64,000 nt of DNA, from NCBI GenBank assembly GCA_003117195.1, contig BDSI01000002.1, positions 1,085,621 to 1,149,620 of the forward strand. Direction: 5' to 3'. This stretch comes from Eudorina sp. 2006-703-Eu-15 (lineage: Eukaryota; Chlorophyta; Chlorophyceae; Chlamydomonadales; Volvocaceae). Under the pieces are notes generated by a model. That model worked only from the letters and a program-made list of their open reading frames with translations, was not told the DNA's origin and made no database searches. Of the stretch, positions 25,501-36,716 are shown one piece after another; positions within the stretch are counted from its first letter, which is position 1, and the number at the start of each line of letters is the position of its first letter. The translations under genes were made by a program, and so were the position numbers.

Positions 25501-28500
25501 AAGCCGCTGTACGGCCCCCTGTACGGCCCCCTGTACGGCCCCCTGGCAGGTGAATGCGCCCGCGCTTGGGCGCACTACACATCTGACACGCGCTGTGCCC
25601 CTCCTCCCCTCGTGCAGGAGTCGTACAGCAGGGTCTCGATGTGGGGGGTGCAGGTGTGCTGGGCGCTGGCGTGCCTCACGGGGCAGTACACGTGTATGCT
25701 GATGTGGGAGGACGGAAAGAAGGTGAGGGAAGGTGCCGGGGGGAAGGAAGGGTGGGTATAACTAGGTCGGGGACCGGTGGTGTGGGGGTGGGGGGACGGT
25801 TAAGGGGGAAGAAGGGGGAAGGGCGGGGGACAGGAGGAATGGTTGGGGAGATTACTCGGGTGAGATGAGATGGATCGGAGGTCAGGATCGCCCGACCCAA
25901 GGGACGGTGGTGTCCGGGCCCCCGACAAGGCCCGGGGCTTGCGGTGCGCAGCTCGGCAGTCGGATCTCCCCCCTTTCGGCCTCCCCTTGATGACATCCAA
26001 ACCACCCACCCACCTATGCACCCACGCACCCACCAATACACACCCTCGCACCCACCACCGCGGCGCCGGCTGTGGTGTGGCATCCGCTACCTATTGACCC
26101 GGCGATGGGGGAACGGGAACGGTGTGCCCCCAGCTGTCCTCCGTCCTGATGTCGATCTAGACAGCTGTCCTTCACCCCCCTCCCCTTCCACGGTAATCAC
26201 TCACCAGCAATATGCTATCGCCTCCTCCTCCTCCCCCCCCCACACCACCACCCCAAACCCGCCCACCGCAGAAGTGGCGGCGGCTGGAGCTGCAGTTCGT
26301 TGAGAAGCAGCCCGCGCAATACCGGGCGGAGTTCGGGTCGGACGAGCAGTCGCTGGTGACGAGCGATGACGTGTTCAAGGTGCCGTACGGGAGAGTTGGA
26401 GGGGGAGGGCGGTTTGGAGGGGAAGTTGGAGGGGCAGGGGGAGGACCCTGGATTAGGCCTGGAGCGTTGGAGCAGGGTTTAGCCAGGCGGGGGTGGTGAG
26501 CCAGAAGGAGAAGGAAGGGGCTGTAAGGAGAGGGAAGACGCTGGGAAGGAGGCCAACCACACCAGCAGAGGCCCGCCTTGTTCATTCTGTCTTGCCCACC
26601 CCCGCCTCCGACCCGACTCGGCGTCCGACCTGACCTTCGCATGAGTGTGTTATTGATGCCGTATCCAGACCCCGCCCCGACCCACCGGCGCCTCGGCTCC
26701 CACCTACCCCACCCCACCCCCACCCCACCCCACCCCCGCCCTCGCAGACTCTGTCCACGCAGCTGCTGCTGGGCTGTCTGATGGCGGCCGAGACGGACAA
26801 GGAGCTCCAAGGGGGGGAGGCCACGGGGCTGGCCAAGTCGCGGAACTACAGCGTGCTGGATGCGAGGTGGGTCAGGGGCAGGCGGGGGCGTGTGGGGGAT
26901 GGGGGAATGGGTGTGTGTGTGGGGGGGGGGGGCGGTAGGCGGGGGAAGTGTGTGTGTATGGGGGGGTGAGGGTGTTGCGCGGTTTGTTGCTCTTTTGCGG
27001 TTTCGCTGTCTTTATTGACAAAAAAGGGATGAGGGTGTCCCGACTGGAACACACTGCCGGGGCCCGGGGCGGGTTTCGGCGCCAAGCCAAGCCAAGCACG
27101 GGGTGCCAGCCGGGACCCCTCAGGCACCCCTCCGCGCCTCCGTGGCCCCCTCCCACCCTTCCACCCCCTACCCCCAACCCTCTCTACCCCTACCCCCCCC
27201 CCCCACCCCACTCACTTCCGTACACAGGTCCGTACAAGCGCAGGGCGGCCGCTCCCTGCGGATGGTCAAGGTACGGCACCGCCACCACCGATACACACTG
27301 GCGGGTTCCTTTCCTAAACACACACTCGTGGGGGAAGACGGGTGCCGTGACGTGGTGCTGGGTGGTGCTGGGGCCGTGGTGCTGTGCTTCGTGCCGCCGA
27401 CTGTGTCCGCGCCTTTGGTTTCCCCTGCCTTTCATGTTCCAGCCGGGGGCGGCTACGCCGCCGGCCCCCCCTGGAGGAGTGACGCCTCCCTCTCATTGAC
27501 CTGGTTGTCCATTCGCCCCGGCCCGCCCTTTCCCCCTTCCCCGGCCCCCTTGGGGTGTCTTACGCGCTGATCCCGGCAGCTGCGGGACCCGGCCCGCCAG
27601 GTGAGGGGGGTGAGGGGGTTGAGGGGGGTGAGGGCGGGAGGGTGAGGGCGGGAGGGTGAGGGTGAGGGGGGTGAGTGGGAGGTGCCTAGGGGGAAAGTGG
27701 AGGCAGAGCGGCGCGGGCTGGTGGGCTGCGGTACCGTGTCGTACCGTACGACGGGGCGCGCCGTACTGCAATGTTTGGTTTCCGGCCCCAATAGAGCTCA
27801 CACGCACCTCTTCAACCCCCCACCCCCCTATCTGTTTGTTGGATGGGATCCTCATTCCTCGCTTCCCGGGTGCGAGCTGGGTGGCGCGGTTTCGAGGAGG
27901 GGGACAGCCCCTCCCACCCGCCCCTCTCCTGGAGTCAACTGAAGTCAGTATCGTCACCCCCTCTCGCCCGTATGGTGAAAGGGTAAAGGGATTGACTCAT
28001 CCACAGCATCAGACGGCCCTACTGAGGTCATCCGCCCTCAGCCGCCGCCTTGCTGACCTGCCGCCGCGGCCGCTCCCCCCTCACCCCCCCCCTCACACAC
28101 GCCCCAGCCCCTCCCCCCCCTCACACACGGCCCAGCCCCTCCCCCCACACACACACGCCCGGCCCCCTTCCCCCCCACCCCCTTCATCGCAGAACGAGTG
28201 GAAGGGCGATTGGAGTGACGGCAGCGGGCTGTGGGACCAACATCCCGAGGTAGGGGACCAAGAGGGCCAAGGGAGGGGGCACCCGGTTTCGCGGACGCCC
28301 GGCGCCTTCTTTATTGAGAGAAAGAGGGGGGGAACCAGCGCAGGTCTTGGGGCGGAGGGCCGTTGTGAAGGGAGGGCCGCACTGGTCCGAGGGCCGTGAC
28401 GCGAGGGAGGGAGGGCCGATTACAGATCCGGGCGGTTCACGGACTGCCGGGAGGGGACCGGCGGTGGGCGACCGCTGCAGGGATGGCCCCGTCTCCCCTG

Positions 28501-29805
28501 ACCCCGCCGCCTCTCGTAGCCTTCAACACCCCCAATAACCCAACACCCCCAACACCGCCCCCCTCTCACACACACTCACACACCCACGCGGGCGGCTATG
28601 GTGGGCTTCTCATTAAACATACGCGGGTTCTTTTTTCAACGCACACTCGTAGGTGGTGGAGGCACTGGAGTTTGAGGCCGAGGGCGGTAACGGCGGCGGC
28701 GGCGGCAGCGGCGGCGCAGACGGTGTGGTGCAGACCATTCGGCGCGACGGCTCTTTCTGGATGACATTCGAGGACTTCCTGCAGTACTTCCGTACCATCA
28801 CGATGTGCGGCAACAGGCAGGTCCTTCGAGGGGGTGTATCGAGGGCATGTCCCCGCAACTGCCGGCGCTCCCCCAGGGCCGGGGTGGGGCCGGGGTGGCG
28901 GTGGTCACAAAACTGAGCACCGGCGGGGCGAAGGGAGGGCAGGGCAAGGAGGCTCAGGGGGGAAGGCGGTGATGGGAGGGGGGTTGTCAGCAGACACGAC
29001 AGCAGATACGCCAACTACTCTTTGGGGCACTGCTCGGCCCCTCGCATGTCACGCACGCCTGTTCTGCCTGCCTAAGGACACACCAACTACTCAGTACCCC
29101 CCCTCTCTTCCCTCCTCCGTCCATCACTCCCCCTCCCCCCTCTCAACCCCCCCCTCCCTGCAGCCTCCGCGGCAACCAGAAGCCCTGGACGGCCCCGCAG
29201 GCGGACCTGGATGCGGCGGCCCGGCGGCTGGCGGAGGCGCGGCAGCTGCAGGAGCTGCGGGCGGAGCAGGTACGACAGAGGGCGGGGGCGGGGCAGGTAC
29301 GGCAGGGGGTCCGAGGGGGGGGAGCGGAGGGCGGCGGGGGGGGCGGGCAGGAGGGGGGGTTCCGTCCGGTGGCCAAGGGGGGGGGGCTACCTGGTAGATG
29401 TGTGCGGGGAGGTTTGCCCGTGCCCGATGTGGGTTTTCATACTTTCATGGCTCCACCATGATTGCGGGGTCGGGTAAGGACGGGGGGAGCGGCGCGAGCG
29501 CCTCCTTGGGGACCCGACCACCGCCCGCGGTACGGCACTCAAGGTGTACGGTAACGGTTGTGTATAAGGCAGGTCACCCCAACCACCGCACCGTACGACA
29601 GGAAGCGCTGGAGGACTCCCAGCACGCGGAGCTGCGGAAGCGGGCGGTCGAGCGGGCGCGGGGCCCGGGGGGACCTTCCTCCGGGGCAGTCTTCGCACAG
29701 GCGGCCATCACGGCAGCGGCCAGCGCGCCGCGGCGGCCGCCACCGCCGCCGCGGTCCCGGCCGGTGACGGCGCCGCCGCCCGCGCCCGCCAAGGCCGCCG
29801 CGCCC

Positions 29806-29837
<32 letters not shown>

Positions 29838-29991
29838 CGTCGACGCGCCCGCGTCCACCGCCGCCGGCGCGGCGGCGGCGCCGCCGGCGCCGCCAGCTGC
29901 GGCGGAAGGCGGCTCGTCGACGCCCAAGCCGTCGGTTGCGGTGGTGGGTGCGGACAAGTCCGGGCCGTGCAAGGCCTGCATCGTTATGTGA
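16539..29991 (+). CDS. Tandem double-module calpain-type cysteine protease with CaaX box
   Basis: Calpain (C2 family) proteins cut substrates at limited sites. There are 26 exons: 16539-16804, 16905-16975, 17772-17872, 18236-18270, 18910-18972, 19432-19507, 19949-20065, 20234-20422, 21040-21108, 21474-21566, 21974-22057, 22454-22584, 22950-23004, 23308-23408, 23990-24155, 24518-24618, 25145-25241, 25618-25722, 26272-26379, 26748-26866, 27228-27270, 27580-27600, 28193-28249, 28653-28816, 29164-29269 and 29602-29991. They close in phase to 975 residues. Module 1 has Cys128 (IAQGSLGDCWLLSSLACLA), His338 (RAHAYTVM) and Asn363 (VRNPHG), a complete triad. Module 2 (about 451-860) keeps the fold signature but has Thr521, Arg708 and Asp733 at these positions. 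A coiled, Ala/Pro-rich tail ends CKACIVM, a CaaX box. Two introns (after 16975 and 28816) need GC-AG borders. The start is uncertain: residues 1-57 could instead be an upstream exon plus intron, with coding resuming at 16711. Confidence 0.93.
17916..18004 (+). repeat. Dispersed repeat A, long copy 1
   Basis: This lies in a calpain intron. It shares GTTAATATGGTAAGTAT, then TTGGTGCTTGGTTTGGGTCG, then GGCGGGTCTCTTA and TAAACACACA with the copy at 22158-22250, over about 85 bp with few differences. Confidence 0.85.
22158..22250 (+). repeat. Dispersed repeat A, long copy 2
   Basis: Near-identical partner of 17916-18004, lying in another intron of the same calpain gene. A (CA)n run follows it. Confidence 0.85.
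25457..25545. repeat. Short tandem arrays in calpain intron
   Basis: GGGGCT repeated about four times (25472-25496) is followed by three copies of CTGTACGGCCCC (25506-25543). They sit directly before the acceptor of the exon at 25618. Confidence 0.8.
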
Positions 29992-30097
29992 TGATGATGT
30001 AGTACCGATCATGATGTGGAGGCCGGTCCGGTCCCTTATGCGAGAGGACCCTCCCTGACCTAGACCTGGACCTGGACCTGGACCTGGATTCCCTCCT

Positions 30098-30145
30098 GGC
30101 CTGCATCGTCATGTGATACCAAGGGTGCTGTGTGGAGGCCGGTCC
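30098..30145 (+). repeat. Degenerate second copy of calpain CaaX-stop end
   Basis: GGCCTGCATCGTCATGTGAT (30098-30117) copies 29973-29992 with one change, and TGTGGAGGCCGGTCC recurs at 30015 and 30131. The copy reads LLACIVM then stop, preceded by an Asp-Leu repeat (GACCTG units from about 30058). Confidence 0.75.
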
Positions 30146-31812
30146 TCTCCAGGGGGGGTTGGGGGTTGGAAGGTCGTTAGGAGGTCGTTGGAGACCGAGG
30201 AGCTGCTGACCGGGGCTGTGCCATCCCGCGACCGTGATCGTGACGGGTGAATGGGTGCTGTTCAAGACTGCCGTACATGGGAAACCCTAGAGATTGTCGT
30301 ACATGAGAGATCTGCCACCTGGTCAGAGGATGCGGACGAAGGGCTCCAGGGGGGCGGCCCTGTCTGCCCCTGTCCGCTGAGTGGGTTATCATCTGGAGGC
30401 TTGCTCATATGCTCAACAGCGTTTCGACCAACGGGAGATTGTGTGTGAAAGAAGGGAGGGGGGAAGGAGCGGAGCGGAGGTGACAGGGCCATATGACAGG
30501 ACCGGGGGACAAATGCTCGGAAAGCGCGATCAACTTGTGAGCTTGGAGGAGGAGGAGGAGGAGGACTGGGCCGCGATTCCAAATTGTGTGTCTGGCGATT
30601 TCACACCGTGTGGAGGTGGCGACCTGGCGGGGGTGGGAGGTGGGAGGTGGGAGGTGTCGCCACTTGGCCTTGCCCGGCCCCGTCGCGTGTAGAGAGCAGA
30701 GCACACTTGGGCGGGTGGGGGCGGGTGGGGCAGGCAACGGAGTGGCCTCATCCAATTCAATTCAATCCGCGCGCGGTCGACGTCCGGCCATCATTCATTA
30801 TCGCATCGTAGTCGGCTGATAGGGGGGATTCGTAGAGGCCGGAAGCACCGCGAGTCGACCCAGAGGATGGCTCCGAAACGTGGCCCCTCCTGACCTTTGG
30901 GGGGAGGGGGGGGTCCAACACGGCGGCGGTGGGCGGAGCTGCGGGACTGCAGAGGCCGGGTGGGTGGACAACGAGTGGGGCGGTGGGGGGGGCCTTTGGG
31001 AAAGGGGGGAGAGTCAGATGGGGGTGGCAAAGCGATGTGGATTCGGAGCGTGAACCGGGTAAGGGTGGGGAGGGTGGGGAAGGGGGTTGACGGGGGGGAG
31101 GGCAGGAAGCGCGTGAGGGGGGCCAAAAAGAAAGACCAAACTCTTGAGGGGGACGAATGGGGAGGTGATTAATTAATTCATTTGCAACATTGCAAGACGC
31201 ATCGCTCTCGGCACGACAGGCCAACACTGCATGACACAGCGCTTTGTGAGCACCACCGCGGCGCACAGCCCGCGCTGGTGATGCCAACCACCACAACCGC
31301 TACCACAACGGCAACAACCACCGCCCCGGGTGGCGGCCCAGGGTCCACCATGACAGGATGTAATACCTCACTCATTCATTCATTATTCAAGGACAACGAG
31401 AGTGCTTGTGACGGCGGCAACTCAACGGGTGCTCGCGGTTGGTGTACGGTTGTAGGTTGGAAGCTGTCACCTCACCTGCAGTCACTGAGGAGCCGCGGGG
31501 GCCCCCGGCAACACCCCCGAGCTGCCGCGCAAACTTTGTGAAGGGCAACACCCCCGAGCTATCTGGGCCCGTTGGAACCCCCTGTCGGGACTGAGGGCCC
31601 ACCTTGTAACGGTTACGTGTTCTACATCCCGTCATATGATGTCATGTCTCAGGGGGTGTCATGTGATGTCATGACGGAGTGAGCGGGCGCGGTGTGAGGG
31701 GGGCAACTACAGTACGGGAAGAACAAAGAGAAAACAGTATGCGAGAATGGCGGGGCGGCAGCGCGGCACGGAAGAGGACGGGCCAGGGGAGAGGGATATG
31801 GGACGGGTGATG

Positions 31813-31985
31813 GTACGACAAGTACAGCACGTACGACAGGGGAGCATATCAGGGGCAGGGACACTGATACGGACGACCGGGTGGCGGGCCAAGTTTGGGG
31901 TACGACAAGTACGGCACGTACGACAGGGGAACAAATCAGGGGCAGGGACGCTGATACGGACGACCGGGTGGCGGGCTTAGTTTGG
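31813..31985. repeat. 87-bp tandem duplication, 2 copies
   Basis: Copy 1 begins at 31813 and copy 2 at 31900, both with GTACGACAAGTAC. Each continues through CACGTACGACAGGGGA and AGGGGCAGGGAC to GACCGGGTGGCGGGC, with few differences. It is intergenic. Confidence 0.9.
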
Positions 31986-33189
31986 GTTATGGCTCCCCAC
32001 CGTGCCCGGTCGAAGCGGGGCAGCCCCTGCATCTGGGGTGCCGCGTAGTGGTGCGCCTAGGGCTGTCGGGCGGGCTGGGCCGGGTACGTGCGGTGCGGGG
32101 TGGGGTGCTGCGGAGAGAGGGGCCGGGAGACGAAGGAGGCGTAACGATTACAGGTTGCGGGCGGCACGGCCGGGCCGGCACGGAGGCCGCACACCGGGGG
32201 GCACACCCACTCGGAACCCAACACCGGCCCGGAGGGGCAGGGGCAAACGAAGCCCAACACTGGCGCGGCGACGACCCACGTCGCCGCGCCAGTGGCCGTT
32301 GCCGTTGGAACACCAACGCACACCCACACAACCACGACGACCGCGTGATTGCCGCCAACCCAAACCACAACTTCCCTGTAACCGTCAGCTGACGTCATCT
32401 CCAGTCGTCTGGAACGTCCCCAACCGGCTGCTTCCCCTCAACCAGGGTCAGTGAGACGGACCTGGCGGTAGCCCACCGAAGGAAATCTGCCTTCGCGGAA
32501 CGAAACTCCGGCGCCCCGAAACCACGTCCTTCCGCGCTGCCTGACACCACGCGGCTGCGGTGATTGTCGGGCACACTGGCGGTATGATGATGAGAAGGGG
32601 GTGATGATGATGATGATACAACAACCCACCAGGCCGCGAAAATGATATAGCAGACCCAACCAGGGAGCCGGGCGCACCCACACCCACACACTGCGGAGTC
32701 GGGTTCGCTGCGCACGTCATCCTGTGCAGTTCTATCTAGGGTTTCGTAAAACTCCCACTCGTACGACATCAGTACGGCAGCAGTACGGCAGCAGCGCGCG
32801 CGGGGATCCGCGGCACGGCGTCGCTTCTGCTGGACAGCGGAGGCAACGGAGGCCGGGAGAGAAACACGAGATGCGGTTCAGCGGCCAAGAGGCGCAACAC
32901 CAATCCATCAATGTGATCTCAATGCGCACCAAGTGAAGTGATCAACGGCCGGCCATTGGTCCACACACGTGCCGTCGTCATGTCGCCTCCGGCTCGAGGG
33001 AGGGAGGCGGGGGGGGGGGTTTAAAGAAGAAAAACAGGGAGGCGGGGGGCCGCGGGGCCCCCACGAACGCATCAGGGCTTCACGGTCAGTAGCGGACCTG
33101 CCCAATCGCCACCACCACCACCACCACCACCACCGCCACCACCACAGCGAGGAGGTGCGAACGACCCATGGGTCACAAACCCAAACACC

Positions 33190-33235
33190 ACCCTTGGTCT
33201 GGTTTTGGGCGGGCGGGTCTCTCATCTAAACACAC
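33190..33235 (+). repeat. Dispersed repeat A copy
   Basis: GGTCTGGTTTTGGGCGGGCG is followed by GGTCTCTCATCTAAACACAC. It matches the repeat A core. Confidence 0.75.
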
Positions 33236-34334
33236 CACCCACACCCACACGTGCGACCCGGACGCGCGTGGCGCCTGCAGCAGCACCCGTTGAGCAGACC
33301 GCCGTTGAGCGGCTTGCCGGCTTGGGGCAGATCGCCCCGCGCAGCCCTACCCCGGGCTATCCTCATTTGTAGCCCCTCAGCTCCCCGGCCCCCCCCGCCC
33401 CCTGCGGTTCCTCGCTGTTCCCGGCCGAAAGCAGATCCGAGTCAACTGTTCTGCAGCAACCCCACTCCGAAACAAACCCTAGTCACCTTGTCCAGTGTCA
33501 CTGACCGCGTTCCGTACTGTACGGCAGATGAGTTCGCCGTACCTTCACACCCCCGGTCTCGCCTGTAGCAACCACCACCACCACCACCACCACCACCACC
33601 AGCACCACCTGCTATTACTGACCTGCCAGCCGCAACCCAGATCCAGCCGCAACCCAGATCCTGACCTGCCAGCCGCAACCCAGATCCCCCACACGTCAGG
33701 AGATCCAAACACGCAAACACACGCGGGCGGGCACCCCTCCTCCGGACCTCACCGCCGCGCCAGTGCCCTACAACCACACACACCTGCAAGCACCCCCACC
33801 AGTGCCCCAACATCCAGTGCTCCACGTGGTCCTAGTGCCTTCGTGCTTTCTAAGCCGGGAGCTCCCCCCCTGGAGTGTTTCCCTCGTCCGTCGACAGCCA
33901 AACCCTCCCGCCTCCCGCCTCCCGCGGGATGTGCGGCGGACGTCCGCAGGCGGCCGACCTCAGTCCGCCGCGGGGCTGCCGGTCGGCGGTAGACGGTGCC
34001 CCCGCGGCAAAGCACAGGTAGGTCGTCCCCGCTTACCGTATCTGTCCATCCACCAGTGGCCCAATGTGAACCCTTCCGGAGGATGAATGGAAGTAGAGGC
34101 CCTAGAGAGCCCTCTCACCCGTCACGCAACAGAACGCTGCCGCCCCTCCCTCCCCGCCGCCCGCAGGAATATCCATCCCCTACTCCCCTGGAAGCAGCTC
34201 CCCGCCGCACTCCCCGCCGCCGCGGACGGTTCAAGAGCCAGCGGCCGTGCCCTTGAACCCTCAACCCCATCTCGCCTCCCTTCCAACTTCCCTTCCAGCG
34301 CGCGCCACACACACGTACACGTACACACACACGT

Positions 34335-34380
34335 TGGAGGTTGGTTTGGGTCGGGCGGGTTGCATTCCTAAACACACACG
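34335..34380 (+). repeat. Dispersed repeat A copy
   Basis: TTGGTTTGGGTCGGGCGGGT is followed by TGCATTCCTAAACACACACG. It matches the repeat A core, in intergenic DNA. Confidence 0.75.
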
Positions 34381-35333
34381 TGCTCTCATACACACGAATA
34401 TACACTTGCGCGGGCGAGGGGCTGCATGCTCAAGTGCACCACACGGCGGGCCCGACCAGTCCGTGGGTCGTGGACTGCCCCTTACCAAGTGACTGTTCGT
34501 GGCAAGTGCCGTACAAAGCGAGAACAAGTTCACAGCACACCCGCGCCGTCCGATGCCAAACGCCCGGCGGGGCGGACAGGAATTCGGGCTGACCCTCTCT
34601 CTGCGGAATGCGGGCGGCCCCTCCCCCGCTGCTAATCAACCAAGGCAGCGTCCCCTCCCCTCCCCTCGGCTTCCCTCCCGGTAGGTGCCGAACACAGACG
34701 GCGGAGGAGTGCTTGACCAACGGCAGGACAGGCAAGCAAGACCCCTCCCCCCTGCATCATTCGCCAAAACCCACACGACACGACACGGCCCACCTGCCGA
34801 CCCCCTGCGCAGCAGACGGCCCAACCCAGAACGCCACAAGACACGCACACCCGCACCCGCACCCGCACCCGCACACGGAACCGTCCGCGCGCCAGCTCAT
34901 TCCCTTCCCCCACCCCAAAGGGGCCGCAGACAGACATCCCCGTGGGGTAGGGCGGGCGGGCGGGCGGGCGCGTGGGGCCCTATGTGGGATTGGTGCCCAG
35001 GCAGTAGCCCCCGCTTGTCTGCGGAGGGGGGGATGGACCGAGGGTGAAGGGCGGGTCGGGGGGCCGCCGAGCCGGCCGGGGGACACCCCTAACCCGTCCA
35101 AACACCCGCAGCGACCCGACGCCAAAGGCAAACCCCAGCGACCAATCAACCAACCGACCAACAACCGACCAACAACCGACAAACCACACCACCCAAACGG
35201 AGACGACCCAAGACGCACGCACATACCTAAACTCTGCATGCACCACATCGATATATTTTGAAAAGTGATTTTTGGGGGGTAGGGGGCGCAGCGCCCCCCA
35301 GGATTGGGATCCGGCGGAGGGTCGCGGCGGTGA

Positions 35334-35555
35334 ATAACCGGTCACGCCCGCTTGGGCGCTCAGCTGCGGGACACGGTACGGCGCCGCATCAACCGCTCGT
35401 ACCGCTCCATTGTTTTTACAGCCGCCCCGGCTCTGCTCTGCGCTGCTCAGCTGGGATATGAGTTCCTCGACGCCTGGATGGACGGGGGACGCTCGAGCCG
35501 GCTGCCGTCACGCCACCCTTCCGATATCCGACGCCTCACGACGACCCATCGCGGG
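35334..35555 (+). other. Exon-like open stretch of unknown nature
   Basis: A reading frame without stops encodes about 70 ordinary-looking residues, including LRDTVRRRINRSYRSIVF, AQLGYEFLDAWMDGG and LPSRHPSDIRRL. It then runs into a (GGGTGC)n array. A possible acceptor (TTTTTACAG) lies at 35412-35420. No neighbouring exon or start could be linked to it, so it may be a gene relic or chance. Confidence 0.25.
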
Positions 35556-36465
35556 TGCGGGTGCGGGCGCGGGTGCGGGGGACGGTGCGGGCGCGGGTGC
35601 GGGTGCGGGTGCGGGGGAGGGTGCGGGGGAGGGTGCGGGTGCGGGGGAGGTGCAGGAGAACGAGGACAAGTCCCCGGGGCCCCACACGGCCGCTGTGCCG
35701 CACGGTCGCGGCCGCCCGCACGGCAGCGCGACAGGGGCAGCCGCCTCGTGGGGCGCGCTGAGGGACCACCCCTAGGGCACACCCTTCGGTTGCCCCCTGG
35801 TCGGGGGCGCTGCGACGTCGTCCCCCATCGCAGCAGAGGTGTCAGAATGCAGGCGCCAGAGCTGTACCGCCTAGTCGTACATGATCGTACATAGCCGTAC
35901 ATATGAGGGTCGGCACCGTTCGACCCACCCCTTTGAGTGGCCTGCGCTTCTGCCGAGCAGCTGCGGTCGCGGCTGCGGCTGTCCTTGACGGTTGTGCTCG
36001 ACGCCACCCCACCCCCACCCAACCCAACCCCACCCAACCCCACCCAACCCAACCCGCCAGAGTGGTTTCCCCTCCCCGACATCATGCGCCCCTCCCATAG
36101 GTCAAATGAAGACACAGCAAATGATATTACCCTAGCGCCCCGCGCCAAACGCCCCGTCGCCTACCAATTCGGTATACACCCCAACGCCCTTCGCCAATAA
36201 ACCCGTCCGCCCGTTCACCCGTATTCGGGCCGTATTCGGGTCGTACTCAAGCCGTACTCGCGGGCAGGGCAGCTAGGCCAGGTCTGCCCACAGGACCCCC
36301 CGGCCCGTTGTCTTCGTCCTCCCCTAAGAACCCTCGTCACCCCGGGTGCCCTCTTCCCTCACCTCCCTCCTCGCCTTCCCCTGCCTCCCCCTGCCTTCCC
36401 CTTCCCTTCCGGATCCTGACCCTCATCCACGCTCGCCACCACTCCACGCCTCTCCACTCCACGCC

Positions 36466-36716
36466 GCTACTGCCCCGCCGCTACTGCCCCGCTGCTACTG
36501 CCCCGCTGCTACTGCCCCGCTGCTATTGCCCCGCCGCTATTGCCCCGCCGCTACGCTACTGCCCCGCCGGTACGCCACGGCCCGCCACGACGCCGCTACG
36601 CTACTGCCACGACGCTACTGCCCCGCCGCTACGCCACGGCCCCGCCGCTACGCGATTGCCGCGCGGCTACGCCACGACGCCGCTATGCTACTGCCCCGCC
36701 GCTACTGCCCCTCCGG
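36466..36716. repeat. Minisatellite of GCTACTGCCCCGCC-like units
   Basis: About 250 bp of degenerate units of roughly 14-15 bases (GCTACTGCCCCGCC, GCTACGCCACGGCCC and variants). The left part is purest. On the minus strand the array covers the end of the membrane protein gene and supplies its stop codon (TAG, 36690-36688). Confidence 0.85.

Larger units (their letters stand above)
29992..36687. other. Gene-poor, repeat-rich interval between convergent genes
   Basis: This is 6.7 kb between the stops of the calpain (plus) and the membrane protein (minus). It holds a degenerate duplicate of the calpain 3' end (30098-30145), an 87-bp tandem duplication (31813-31985), CCA runs (33109, 33567), two repeat A copies, a (GGGTGC)n array (35550-35650) and a minisatellite (from 36466). 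TGTAA motifs at 31359 and 31605 are distant poly(A) candidates for the calpain. One exon-like open stretch at 35334-35555 is listed separately. No gene can be called with confidence. Confidence 0.6.

Noticed and set aside
33100..33620. CCA-rich arrays considered as CRISPR-like or structured repeats
   Set aside because: Simple trinucleotide runs with no regular unique spacers; the context is a eukaryotic nuclear genome.
35334..35500. Similarity of the orphan open stretch to peroxin PEX12-like N-terminal sequences
   Set aside because: Only a loose spacing pattern; no RING finger or other PEX exons were found nearby.
35458..35775. Gly-Ala repeat protein frame (MSSSTPGW...)
   Set aside because: The repeat is just the (GGGTGC)n DNA array read in one frame, with no domain or supporting exons.
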